Source: Winogradskyella marina | GTDB taxonomy: Bacteria; Bacteroidota; Bacteroidia; Flavobacteriales; Flavobacteriaceae | NCBI RefSeq assembly: GCF_015645385.1 | Contig: NZ_JADOET010000007.1 | Coordinates: 62,001-126,000 of the forward strand | DNA: 64,000 bases | Direction: 5' to 3' | In this document: one piece after another, positions 34,185 to 42,358 of the stretch | Layout: each line of letters begins with the position of its first letter | Position numbering within the stretch: the stretch's first letter is position 1 | Program-made: the position numbers and the translations under genes | Notes under the pieces: model-generated | Databases searched by the model: none | The model's input: only the letters and a program-made list of their open reading frames with translations | Told to the model about the DNA's origin: nothing

Positions 34185-34763
34185 TCATATTTTTTCGACT
34201 AAACCTTTAGTGAATTCGTTTAACTTTTCGACTTTTTGCTCAAAGTCACCTTTTATTGTTTTTCTGTATATATTGAGATTCTTTACTAAATCATCTATAT
34301 TTTCTGGAATGACATCTTCAAAAAATTGACGTAATCGTTTTGCTGTAGTTGGCGATTGTCCATTGGTAGAAATGGCCACTTTTACATTGCCTTTGGTAAC
34401 AATACCTCCCATATAAAAATCGCAATACGGTGGATTATCTGCCACATTAACTAACTTGTTTTGTGAGCGACAATCCTGATATATTTTCATATTCACATCT
34501 GGATTATCTGTTGTTGCAATGACGATATGATGACCTTTTAAATACCCATCGTTGTAAGTGTCGTCTACGCGAGTTACATGCCCTGTATTAGCCACAGCTA
34601 TAGTGCCATCTCTATATAATGGTGCTACCATAGTGACATTGGCATCTGGACTGGATTTTAACAGGAAGGTTAATTTTTCTTCTGCCACATGGCCTCCTCC
34701 AACTATTAAGACATTGAGGTTTTTTGCTTTAAGAAAAATGGGATACAAATTATTTCGTTCCAT
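34185..34763 (-). CDS. precorrin-2 dehydrogenase / sirohydrochlorin ferrochelatase family protein
   Basis: 192 residues matching the N-terminal half of CysG and yeast Met8: Rossmann motif VGGGHVAEEKLTFLL (about 20-34), ATTDNPDVNMKIYQDCRSQNKLVNVADNPPYCDFYMGGIV and the ISTNGQSPTTAKRLRQFFE catalytic block. Oxidises precorrin-2 and inserts iron to complete siroheme. In enterobacteria this is fused to the methyltransferase; here the methyltransferase is the separate upstream gene, 2 bases away. Siroheme is the cofactor of the sulfite reductase in the same operon. Confidence 0.92.
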   Translation of the reverse strand: MERNNLYPIFLKAKNLNVLIVGGGHVAEEKLTFLLKSSPDANVTMVAPLYRDGTIAVANTGHVTRVDDTYNDGYLKGHHIVIATTDNPDVNMKIYQDCRSQNKLVNVADNPPYCDFYMGGIVTKGNVKVAISTNGQSPTTAKRLRQFFEDVIPENIDDLVKNLNIYRKTIKGDFEQKVEKLNEFTKGLVEKI

Positions 34764-34765
34764 AC

Positions 34766-35545
34766 TTAAGCGACTTGTTTTTTTGAACTCGCCAGAGCCA
34801 AATCTGCTTGCGAATAAATATTAGAAAGGTCTACACGTTGATTAACCACCTCACCTATAATTATAATTGCAGGATTAGCTAATTGCTTTTCTTCAACAAT
34901 AGATTCAATGTTTGAGATTTTTCCGATACCAACGTTTTCATTTGGCCGTGTACCATTTTGAATAATAGCAATGGCTGTACCAGAGCGTCCTTCATTAGAA
35001 AAAATTTGAACAATTTCTGACAACTTACTCATGCCCATTAAAATAACCACAGTTGCTGTGGATTTTGCTGCGAGTGCTATATCTCCAGAAATTTTATGTG
35101 ATTTTGTGGTTCCTGTAATTACCCAAAAACTTTCTGAAGCATTTCGTTTTGTTAATGGAATACCTTGATATGCTGGTACAGCAGCTGAAGATGAAATACC
35201 AGGAACTACAGCAACTTCAATTGCATATTCCTTGGCATAATCTAACTCTTCTGCTCCACGACCAAAAATAAAAGGATCTCCACCTTTTAACCGAACGACA
35301 TGGCCAAATCTTAAGGCACGCTGTACGACTAACTCATTTATTTGTTCTTGTTGATAAGCATAACATCCTTTACGTTTTCCAACAAAAATAAATTCGGTTT
35401 TTGGTGAAGCGTATTTTAGCAATTCTACATTAACTAATGCATCGTACAAAATGACGTTTGCCGACTTAATAGCTTTTATTGCTTTCAAAGTAATTAAGTC
35501 TGCATCCCCTGGACCTGCGCCTACTATGGTTAATCTTGGTGTCAT
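34766..35545 (-). CDS. cobA: uroporphyrinogen-III C-methyltransferase
   Basis: 259 residues. Adds two methyl groups from SAM to uroporphyrinogen III to give precorrin-2, the entry to siroheme. Family signatures: VGAGPGDADLITLKAIKAIK at the N terminus, VRLKGGDPFIFGRGAEE (about 85-101), VVPGISSSAAVPAYQGIPLTKR and VILMGMSKLSEI. The single-domain form is expected because the dehydrogenase/chelatase is separate. It sits between the sulfite reductase (10 bases upstream) and the Met8-like gene. Confidence 0.95.
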   Translation of the reverse strand: MTPRLTIVGAGPGDADLITLKAIKAIKSANVILYDALVNVELLKYASPKTEFIFVGKRKGCYAYQQEQINELVVQRALRFGHVVRLKGGDPFIFGRGAEELDYAKEYAIEVAVVPGISSSAAVPAYQGIPLTKRNASESFWVITGTTKSHKISGDIALAAKSTATVVILMGMSKLSEIVQIFSNEGRSGTAIAIIQNGTRPNENVGIGKISNIESIVEEKQLANPAIIIIGEVVNQRVDLSNIYSQADLALASSKKQVA

Positions 35546-35555
35546 AATATTAGTG

Positions 35556-37643
35556 TTATGCTACAACTTGTTCATCTCTAAAAGCTCTTACGCTTCCTAA
35601 AAATTGTTGTGCTGTGTTAATATAATTTTTGGCAAATTCTTTTGAAGGAGGAAATACTTTAATCTGATAAATAAGATCAGAAAAAGAGGTTCCTAAATCT
35701 ATTCGTTTCGTTTCTACAAAAAGTTCATCGAATTGTTTAATGATACCCGCTTGCGTATTCGTTTTTATGTTTTCTGACAGTAAAATGGCTTTTGCCGAAT
35801 TCACCATTGAGCGATACGCTTCGTAAATAGCTCCAGAATACACTTGGTTAGCATACGCTTTTTTTGCTTCTTCAATTTTTTCATCGCTTTCTAAAAAAAG
35901 TGTAGCGATTAAATCGATAACAACTCCTGCACACTCACCAATTCCGATGGCTTTAACGTATTGTTCATTAGTTCCCCAATCAATAAAATCTTCTTGAGTC
36001 AGGTTTTCTGTATTAGACAAATCGGTTAGTAAGTGGTAAAAATACTTTTCACCTTGAGTTTTATAATAGTCAACAAAGGGTTTGCCATCTGCATTTGCTT
36101 CAAAATCATCTAATATTCTGCGTAAGGCTTCTGGTCCTCTTCTACTTGGAATTTTAACCACCTTATCTGCAAAATATGCACTTCCATTTCCTAAGTTTCC
36201 TCCACCTAATAGTACTTGTAGTGCTGGAGCAACTAATTTATCTTTTGTACGAATTGACATGCCTTGAAAACCAATATCTGCCATATTGTGCTGTCCACAT
36301 GCATTCATACAACCACTGATTTTTATTACTAAATCAGAATTTTCTAAATATTGAGGATACTCAGATTTAATAACACGTTCTAACTCCTCTGCAATTCCGG
36401 TACTATTTGCAATTCCTAGATTACATGTATCTGTACCAGGACATGCTGTGATATCGACAGCTTTATTATAACCTGCTTCAACAAAACCCAACGTTTCTAA
36501 TTCGGTATAGAAAAAAGGCAGTAATTCTTCTTTTACAAAGGGAATTAAAATGTTTTGACGCAAACTCAATCGTAATTCACCAGCAGCATAATTCTCAACC
36601 AAATCTGCTAATTTGCGCGCCTTATCTGTATAAAAATCTCCTAAAAGCACCTTAATTCCTATAGCAACATAACCCTCTTGTTTTTGAGGCACTACATTAG
36701 TAGATTTCCATAAGTTGTACGCTTTAGTATTTTCTATTTCTACTTTTGGTGCTGTTACAGAAACTGGTTTTGAAACGTTGTAATTAGCTTCGTCTATCGC
36801 TACAGTTTTAAATTCTATGGCATTTTGTTCTTCTTCAACTAGACCTTTAAAATCTTCTAAACCGATATCTTTTATCAAGAATTTAAGTCGTGCTTTGGCT
36901 CTACTTTTTCGTTCACCATAGCGATCAAAAACTCTTAGAACACCTTCCATTAATGGAATAATTTTATCTGAAGGTAAAAATTCATAGAACACATCGGCAT
37001 GTCTTGGTTGAGAACCTAATCCTCCACCTAACATCACTTTAAAACCTTTTATACCATTTTCAATTTTCGCAATAAAACCTAAATCGTGCATGTATGATAA
37101 TCCTGTATCTTCATCTGAAGCTGAAAAGGATACTTTAAATTTTCGACCCATTTCTTGACAAACAGGATTTCGTAAAAAGAACTTAAATAATGCATCTGCA
37201 TAAGGTGACACATCAAATGGTTCGTTAACATCAATACCTGCCGTTTCACTTGCAGTAACGTTTCTTACCGTGTTTCCACACGCTTCTCTTATGGTTACAT
37301 TATCGCGCTCTAATTCTGCCCAAAGTTCTGGAGTTTTGTTAATATCTACATAATGAATCTGGATATCTTGACGCGTTGTAATATGTAAGCGACTTCTAGA
37401 ATATGTATCTGAAACTTCAGAAATACGACGCAATTGGTGACTTAAAACTTTACCATAAGGCAATTTAATTCTAATCATTTGTACACCTTCTTGGCGCTGA
37501 CCATAAATCCCTCTGGCTAATCGCAGACTTCGAAATTTTTCTTCATCTACTTTACCATTGTTAAATAGCTCAATTTTATTAGCTAAGTCTATGATATCTT
37601 TTTCTACGACCGGGTTTTCTAATTCTGTTCTAAAACTTTTCAC
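35556..37643 (-). CDS. siroheme nitrite/sulfite reductase with C-terminal HEPN domain
   Basis: 695 residues. Ferredoxin-type reductase with two ferredoxin-like and two siroheme-binding halves (about 1-560). The [4Fe-4S]-siroheme cysteines appear as TACPGTDTCNLG (about 408-419) and SGCMNACGQH (about 451-460). The last about 130 residues (LIATLFLESDEKIEEAKKAYANQVYSGAIYEAYRSMVNSAKAIL...) are helical and of HEPN type, an extension absent from classic CysI/Sir. With cysH, siroheme genes and an FNR around it, sulfite is the likely substrate; nitrite cannot be excluded. Confidence 0.88.
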   Translation of the reverse strand: MKSFRTELENPVVEKDIIDLANKIELFNNGKVDEEKFRSLRLARGIYGQRQEGVQMIRIKLPYGKVLSHQLRRISEVSDTYSRSRLHITTRQDIQIHYVDINKTPELWAELERDNVTIREACGNTVRNVTASETAGIDVNEPFDVSPYADALFKFFLRNPVCQEMGRKFKVSFSASDEDTGLSYMHDLGFIAKIENGIKGFKVMLGGGLGSQPRHADVFYEFLPSDKIIPLMEGVLRVFDRYGERKSRAKARLKFLIKDIGLEDFKGLVEEEQNAIEFKTVAIDEANYNVSKPVSVTAPKVEIENTKAYNLWKSTNVVPQKQEGYVAIGIKVLLGDFYTDKARKLADLVENYAAGELRLSLRQNILIPFVKEELLPFFYTELETLGFVEAGYNKAVDITACPGTDTCNLGIANSTGIAEELERVIKSEYPQYLENSDLVIKISGCMNACGQHNMADIGFQGMSIRTKDKLVAPALQVLLGGGNLGNGSAYFADKVVKIPSRRGPEALRRILDDFEANADGKPFVDYYKTQGEKYFYHLLTDLSNTENLTQEDFIDWGTNEQYVKAIGIGECAGVVIDLIATLFLESDEKIEEAKKAYANQVYSGAIYEAYRSMVNSAKAILLSENIKTNTQAGIIKQFDELFVETKRIDLGTSFSDLIYQIKVFPPSKEFAKNYINTAQQFLGSVRAFRDEQVVA

Positions 37644-37738
37644 TGCTAAAAGCCTCTTCTAACTTCCCTTTATGTTAATATGATAAACATAGTTTGAGAA
37701 GATCCTTTACTTGGGCCAAGTAAGGGTTTTATTAATAT

Positions 37739-38359
37739 TTATTGAAAGTGAATACCGCACTCTCTGTTAAGTAATGCTTTAATTGGATCGAAGTAATAAC
37801 TGTTTTTAGTTAACTGATTTTCTTTTATATAGGCATCTAAATCGGCATCGCTCCAATAGTAAAATGGGCTCACTTTAAGAATTCCATCTTTACTAAAACT
37901 TAAAATATCTTTCTTATCTCTATATTCCGTTTGCCTCACTCTAATGTTCGTAAACCAAATGTCTGGATCCTGCTCTTTTAAGGCACGTCTAAAGGGTTCG
38001 AGTTTCACTGCTTCTGAAAAAATCGCATGGTTATCATCTTCTAAACTTGGTAACCCAATACTCGCCTCAATTTCTTCTTTAGTATATAAACTTTGATACT
38101 TAAGCATATTTAGATTATACTTCTTTATTAGATTAGAAGCGTGCTCGTATGTGCTTGGCTGATTGTATAAAGTGTCGCACCAAACCACTCTAATATCTTT
38201 ATCTAGTTTAGACATCGTACTCAATAAAACCGAAGAATACTTTCCAAAGCTTGTGCTTACAATGTTATTATTGGACAAGGTTAACGCCCATTCTGCTATC
38301 TCAACAGGAGTTTTATCCCGTAATTTTTTATTCCAAACGTCTATATCTATTTGTATCAT
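37739..38359 (-). CDS. cysH: phosphoadenylyl-sulfate reductase (CysH-like)
   Basis: 206 residues from the ATG at 38359, which overlaps the DUF2061 stop in an ATGA arrangement; an ATG nine bases earlier (38368) is also possible. Reduces PAPS (or APS) to sulfite with thioredoxin. The PP-loop variant VSTSFGKYSSVLL lies at about 33-45 and the redox-active Cys is in the C-terminal RECGIHFQ. The paired Cys-Cys iron-sulfur motifs of APS reductases are missing, pointing to the PAPS type. ATP-sulfurylase genes cysD and cysN, normally next in this cluster, are not present in the window. Confidence 0.88.
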   Translation of the reverse strand: MIQIDIDVWNKKLRDKTPVEIAEWALTLSNNNIVSTSFGKYSSVLLSTMSKLDKDIRVVWCDTLYNQPSTYEHASNLIKKYNLNMLKYQSLYTKEEIEASIGLPSLEDDNHAIFSEAVKLEPFRRALKEQDPDIWFTNIRVRQTEYRDKKDILSFSKDGILKVSPFYYWSDADLDAYIKENQLTKNSYYFDPIKALLNRECGIHFQ

Positions 38360-38616
38360 TTTCCCCATTTAATAGAATTCCACGTACGCTCATGAAAGAA
38401 ATAAAGCACCATTTTAGACACTAATTCTATACCTCCAATTGAAAATGCTAGTGCTAATGTGCCAGTTAAGAGATAAGAAATAGTTACGGTTGCAATTGTT
38501 CCGACAATCCTCCAACTAATTGTTTTTACAATACTTCTTTTTATATTTTCTTTAGGTGCAGTAGAAACTTGCTGGTCGTTTTCCAAATTTAGATCTGCTT
38601 GTATTACTCTATTCAT
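38356..38616 (-). CDS. DUF2061 membrane protein
   Basis: 86 residues. Residues about 23-86 match DUF2061: KRSIVKTISWRIVGTIATVTISYLLTG, then LALAFSIGGIELVSKMVLYFFHERTWNSIKWG. It contains two membrane helices. The family is recurrently next to sulfate-assimilation genes; a role in sulfate uptake or activation has been guessed but is not established. Here it is the first gene of the sulfur operon and overlaps cysH by 4 bases. Confidence 0.9.
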   Translation of the reverse strand: MNRVIQADLNLENDQQVSTAPKENIKRSIVKTISWRIVGTIATVTISYLLTGTLALAFSIGGIELVSKMVLYFFHERTWNSIKWGK

Positions 38617-38644
38617 AAATTGCTATTAATTTTAATCCTTTTAC

Positions 38645-38675
38645 CCTATAGATTTACTAGAGTAATGCAAACATA
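38645..38675 (-). promoter_or_regulatory. sulfur-operon promoter and candidate Rrf2 operator
   Basis: The minus strand reads TATGTTTG (38668-38675), a full TAnnTTTG match. An inverted repeat TTACT-AG-AGTAA (38654-38665) covers the predicted start of transcription. The Rrf2 regulator gene lies immediately upstream and is the natural candidate to bind here. Confidence 0.5.
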
Positions 38676-38736
38676 GAAATTATTTCCAATTAAGGCTGTA
38701 ATAATTTCGAAAAAAAAAGATTAAAAAAATTAGAAT

Positions 38737-39150
38737 TTAATAATGAGACAGATCGGCCAAGGTTGTATTCCGGAATATTTCTAAGGTATTGTCTCGTACT
38801 TTTAGCATTAATTTATTTACAGCACAAGCGTCTTCGTCTTTACAATCTGCACATTTTTCGTAGAAGTTTAAACTTACGCAAGGCACCATGGCAATTGGCC
38901 CTTCTAACAATCGCATTACAGTTGTCATCGGGATTTCTTTAGGATCCTTTAATAAGTAATAGCCACCACCTTTACCTTTTTTAGAACCCAAAATCCCATT
39001 TTTTCTTAAGGTCAATAATATACTTTCTAAAAATTTTTGAGAAATATTTTCTGTTTTCGAAATTGTAGAAATTTGCACAGGTGAACGATCTTCTAATCGT
39101 GCTAAGTGCACTAAAGCTTTAATTCCGTATTTTGTTTTCTTTGAAAGCAT
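38737..39150 (-). CDS. Rrf2-family transcriptional regulator with cluster cysteines
   Basis: 137 residues. Winged helix at about 1-70 (MLSKKTKYGIKALVHLARL, SQKFLESILLTLRKNGILGSKKGKGGGYYL). The cluster-binding loop has Cys residues spaced as in [2Fe-2S] sensors (PCVSLNFYEKCADCKDEDAC, about 90-109), which separates it from cluster-free CymR. Its position next to the DUF2061-cysH operon suggests control of sulfate assimilation in response to cysteine or iron-sulfur status. An alternative is an IscR-like global role. Confidence 0.9.
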   Translation of the reverse strand: MLSKKTKYGIKALVHLARLEDRSPVQISTISKTENISQKFLESILLTLRKNGILGSKKGKGGGYYLLKDPKEIPMTTVMRLLEGPIAMVPCVSLNFYEKCADCKDEDACAVNKLMLKVRDNTLEIFRNTTLADLSHY

Positions 39151-39595
39151 TATGTTATTATAAGTATTTTAGAAGCTAAATGCTAATTTGTAGTATGCAA
39201 TTTTTTTACAGCATAATAAGTTGCCTGTTTATAATCATCATTACCAGAATATTTTCCTTGAAGAATTCCAGCTTTAAAATATATGTATTGTCCACCAACA
39301 TTATAGCCACGGTTAACCATATTTAAAGTGTTTACAACATCACTTTTTTCCTACTCTAATAATAAAAATTATCACCAACATCATTACGTCTATTGCTAAA
39401 ACAGGTTCTCTTGTTTAATACCACCTGACGGGTTTGAAGTCGTACAACGCGTTAGTAATAAAAACAATTACTAGTGAAAAAACAAATGGTAATGATTTGA
39501 TAATTCTATTTTACAAAATAACATCTAAAAAAAGACATATTTAGGAATAAAAACATAAAAAAACTAAAATAAAATTTCATTCCATATAATTTTTC
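39151..39595. other. region without an intact gene between the Rrf2 gene and metK
   Basis: Holds a decayed minus-strand gene (39183 to about 39510), described separately. The remaining bases up to the metK promoter are AT-rich with no recognised signal. Confidence 0.6.
39183..39510 (-). pseudogene. remnant of a PL7-type alginate-lyase-like gene
   Basis: The minus-strand frame ending in TAG at 39183-39185 reads ...VVNTLNMVNRGYNVGGQ, then YIYFKAGILQGKYSGNDDY and KQATYYAVKKLHTTN. This fits the C-terminal end of the alginate_lyase2 (PL7) fold, where YFKAG and DYxQxTxYxLxxxH are recurrent. Upstream the frame is broken by a stop (near 39352) and by shifts. A second fragment at about 39420-39510 encodes a signal-peptide-like IIKSLPFVFSLVIVFITNA without a start codon. 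So both ends of a secreted lyase survive while the middle is deleted. Family assignment is moderate; decay itself is clear. Confidence 0.6.
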
Positions 39596-39603
39596 TACTT
39601 TTG
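39596..39603 (+). promoter_or_regulatory. metK -7 promoter element (TACTTTTG)
   Basis: Full TAnnTTTG match. Expected transcription start near 39610, just before the riboswitch P1 stem at 39619, giving a leader of about 180 bases. No TTG at -33 spacing. Confidence 0.6.
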
Positions 39604-39617
39604 TACCATCAAAAATT

Positions 39618-39728
39618 AAGAGGAAAAATTTGATCTGATTGCAACCTCTAGTGCTGAAATCGATTCAGTACCTGTTCTTAAGGAGCAGATTCTGAAATTA
39701 TTTCAGAATAAAAAATGCTAAAGCAGTA
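39618..39728 (+). ncRNA. SAM-II-like riboswitch with long internal loops, upstream of metK
   Basis: P1 is AGAGG (39619-39623) pairing with CCTCT (39645-39649). Its loop holds the SAM-II-like string TTTGATCTGATTGCAA, and the 3' part holds ATGCTAAAGC (39715-39724), matching the conserved pseudoknot strand. Between them are extra hairpins: CTGAA/TTCAG (39654-39668), CTGTTC/GAGCAG (about 39672-39688) and a perfect 9-bp ATTCTGAAA/TTTCAGAAT (39689-39709). This is how I recall the SAM-II variant with long loops of Bacteroidota. It would link SAM level to metK expression. Confidence 0.75.
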
Positions 39729-39789
39729 AGTTTTCTACTTCTCTAGCGACCCAGCAATCTAAAGTTTTTTAATCTAAACAAAAGGAATT

Positions 39790-41043
39790 ATGCCATATTT
39801 ATTTACTTCAGAAAGTGTTTCTGAAGGCCACCCAGACAAAATAGCAGATCAAATTAGTGATGCTTTAATTGATAATTTTTTAGCTTTTGATTCTGAATCT
39901 AAAGTTGCATGCGAAACTTTAGTAACTACAGGGCAGGTTATACTTGCGGGTGAGGTAAAGTCACAAACCTATTTAGACGTGCAAAAGATAGCAAGAGACA
40001 CGATTAACAAAATAGGTTATACTAAAAGTGAGTATATGTTTGATGGTAATTCTTGTGGAGTTTTATCTGCGATCCACGAGCAATCTCCAGAGATTAATCA
40101 AGGTGTAGATAGAACATCTAAAGAAGAACAGGGCGCAGGAGATCAAGGTATGATGTTTGGTTACGCAACAAACGAAACTGAAAATTTTATGCCTTTAGCT
40201 TTAGATTTATCACACCGAATTTTAAAAGAATTAACCGAAATTCGTCGTGAAAACAAAGACATAACATACTTAAGACCAGATTCTAAAAGTCAGGTTACTA
40301 TTGAGTATAGTGATGATAATGTCCCTCAACGCATCGATGCCATTGTGGTATCTACACAACATGATGAGTTTGATGCAGATGACACTATGTTGGCTAAAAT
40401 TAGAAAAGATATTGTTAAAATTCTAATTCCGAGGGTTATAGCTAAATTACCAGAACATATTCAGCATTTATTTAATGATGATATTACTTACCATATTAAT
40501 CCAACAGGAAAATTTGTAATTGGAGGACCACACGGAGATACTGGTTTAACTGGTCGTAAGATTATTGTTGATACCTATGGTGGAAAAGGTGCACATGGAG
40601 GAGGCGCATTCTCAGGAAAAGATCCAAGTAAAGTAGACCGTAGTGCTGCATATGCTACAAGACATATTGCTAAGAATTTAGTTGCGGCAGGTTTATGTGA
40701 CCAAGTTTTAGTGCAAGTTTCTTATGCCATTGGAGTGGCTGAACCCATGGGAATTTTTATAGATACTTACGGTACATGTCATTTTAATTTAACCGACGGT
40801 GAAATTGCTAAAACAGTTGAAAAGCTATTTGATATGCGACCTGCAGCAATTGAAGATCGTTTAAAATTGCGTCAACCAATGTATAGCGAAACTGCTGCTT
40901 ATGGCCACATGGGAAGACAACATGAAGTGGTAAGCAAATCATTTCAGCAAGTCAATGGTGAACCTATTACTTTAGATGTAGAATTGTTTACTTGGGAGAA
41001 ATTGGATTATGTTGACAAAGTAAAAGCAGCTTTCGAAATTTAG
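39790..41043 (+). CDS. metK: S-adenosylmethionine synthetase
   Basis: 417 residues, slightly longer than the E. coli enzyme (384). Makes SAM from methionine and ATP. Signatures: [27 protein letters not shown]...[24 protein letters not shown] (about 117-128), [46 protein letters not shown]. The leader carries a SAM-II-like riboswitch, so product feedback on its own expression is likely. It is transcribed alone and ends at a strong terminator. SAM feeds cobA, queA and rlmN of this window. Confidence 0.97.
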   Translation: MPYLFTSESVSEGHPDKIADQISDALIDNFLAFDSESKVACETLVTTGQVILAGEVKSQTYLDVQKIARDTINKIGYTKSEYMFDGNSCGVLSAIHEQSPEINQGVDRTSKEEQGAGDQGMMFGYATNETENFMPLALDLSHRILKELTEIRRENKDITYLRPDSKSQVTIEYSDDNVPQRIDAIVVSTQHDEFDADDTMLAKIRKDIVKILIPRVIAKLPEHIQHLFNDDITYHINPTGKFVIGGPHGDTGLTGRKIIVDTYGGKGAHGGGAFSGKDPSKVDRSAAYATRHIAKNLVAAGLCDQVLVQVSYAIGVAEPMGIFIDTYGTCHFNLTDGEIAKTVEKLFDMRPAAIEDRLKLRQPMYSETAAYGHMGRQHEVVSKSFQQVNGEPITLDVELFTWEKLDYVDKVKAAFEI

Positions 41044-41070
41044 TAAGCTTCAATACTATTGATAAATGAA

Positions 41071-41107
41071 AACACCCTAACTTATAAAGTAGTTAGGGTG
41101 TTTTTTT
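41071..41107 (+). terminator. intrinsic terminator after metK
   Basis: AACACCCTAACT / AGTTAGGGTGTT, a 12-bp perfect stem, 8-base loop, then seven T's, 28 bases after the metK stop. Confidence 0.92.
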
Positions 41108-41128
41108 ATACAGCGTGATAACATTATT

Positions 41129-42070
41129 CTATTTCCGTAAATACGTAATAAACGAAAATGCATAGGCGTGTTTTTCGTCAACATCGTGCGAAGTTCTATC
41201 GACTTCACTCCATAATGTTTCATCAATTTCTGGAAAGAAGGTGTCAGCATTTTCAAATTCTGCATGAACACGTGTTATTTCAAGCTTATCTACTAAAGTC
41301 ATAGCTTGTTTATAGATTTCACCACCTCCAATAATAAATGGTTGTTTGTCGCGTCTTGCAGCATCGAGAGCATCTTCTAATGAATTAACTACAATAACAC
41401 CTTCTGGAACCTTGTAATCTTTTTGTCTTGTAATTACAACGTGTACACGGTTTGGTAGTGGCTTCGGAAAGCTCTCAAAAGTCTTTCTTCCCATAATTAT
41501 ATGATGACCATTTGTTAAGGATTTAAACCTTTTGAGGTCGTCACTTAAGTGCCATATTAAATCATTATCCTTGCCAATAGCGTTGTCTTCACCTGCCGCA
41601 ACAATAATAGTTAACTCAGAGGCCTTTTTTTTTTCTTTAGCCAACGCGTTTTCTTTGGTTTCTTTATACACCTGGCTTTGAGCTATCTTAGATTCTTCTT
41701 TTTCAAAATTCTGTTTTAACTTATCGATGCGTTCTTGTTGCTTATTAACTAATTTTTCGAGTTGCTGTTTTTCCCAATCCTTACCCATAAACTTATTAGT
41801 AATAAAAACACTTATAAAATGATATATAAGAATGAGTAGCCAAGCTAATACAACATAAAACCACCAACCTTGACCAGCAATTATTAATGTATCTCCAATC
41901 CCTAAAAAGTTGTTTGCTACAATACAAAACACTGATCCTATTAAAAAAATCACAAAATGAATATACAAACGCTTCTTTTGTTTTATGCGTTTTTGAGCAT
42001 TTTCAATAAGCTCTAACTGATCTCTATCTATAGTCGTAGCTTCCTTTTTTTTACCAAACATAATCGTCAT
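41129..42070 (-). CDS. folA: 2TM-domain / dihydrofolate reductase fusion
   Basis: 313 residues. About 1-100: 2TM domain with two hydrophobic helices (IHFVIFLIGSVFCIVANNFLGIG and WWFYVVLAWLLILIYHFISVFI). About 100-148: a Lys/Glu/Gln-rich coiled coil. About 150-313: complete DHFR (LTIIVAAGEDNAIGKDNDLIWHLSDDLKRFKSLTNGH, IMGRKTFESFP, IIGGGEIYKQAM). DHFR regenerates tetrahydrofolate for thyA just downstream. The fusion would tether it to the inner membrane, which is unusual. The two parts join at ten A's on the coding strand (41625-41634); a one-base slip either way stops within seven codons. Confidence 0.88.
   Translation of the reverse strand: MTIMFGKKKEATTIDRDQLELIENAQKRIKQKKRLYIHFVIFLIGSVFCIVANNFLGIGDTLIIAGQGWWFYVVLAWLLILIYHFISVFITNKFMGKDWEKQQLEKLVNKQQERIDKLKQNFEKEESKIAQSQVYKETKENALAKEKKKASELTIIVAAGEDNAIGKDNDLIWHLSDDLKRFKSLTNGHHIIMGRKTFESFPKPLPNRVHVVITRQKDYKVPEGVIVVNSLEDALDAARRDKQPFIIGGGEIYKQAMTLVDKLEITRVHAEFENADTFFPEIDETLWSEVDRTSHDVDEKHAYAFSFITYLRK
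41625..41634 (-). repeat. A10 homopolymer at the 2TM-DHFR junction
   Basis: Ten consecutive T's on the plus strand (A's in the mRNA) within codons for KEKKKA. With 9 A's the frame reads KKRPLS then TAA; with 11 it reads KKKGL then TGA. Transcript slippage would therefore release a 2TM protein without DHFR. Confidence 0.8.
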
Positions 42071-42318
42071 TTAATAAAGATAAAGATACTTGTTTTTTTA
42101 CAAAATTTGTATTGTGATTTCAAGAGTTTCACATATCTCAACACGTAAAAACGATATAACTGATTATCAGCAATCAAGCAAATCTATTCTTTGTTATCAA
42201 TCCTATAGTTTAAAGGTTTTAAATTACACGGAATAATAAAAAACATTTCCAATATTAAGAAATTGATAATTCTTTAGGTTTTAGAGGTTTAATAAATATA
42301 TTTTGCACTTTTCTTTTA

Positions 42319-42326
42319 TATTTTTG
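42319..42326 (+). promoter_or_regulatory. -7 promoter element (TATTTTTG)
   Basis: Full TAnnTTTG match 33 bases before the CBM48 protein start. A TTG at 42303 is too close to be the -33 box. Confidence 0.5.
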
Positions 42327-42358
42327 TACCTATATATAAATTCATATTTCATATTATT

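Noticed and set aside
41129-41620. DHFR as an independent gene with its own start
   Set aside because: No ATG, GTG or TTG in suitable position at the junction, and the frame is continuous with the 2TM part.
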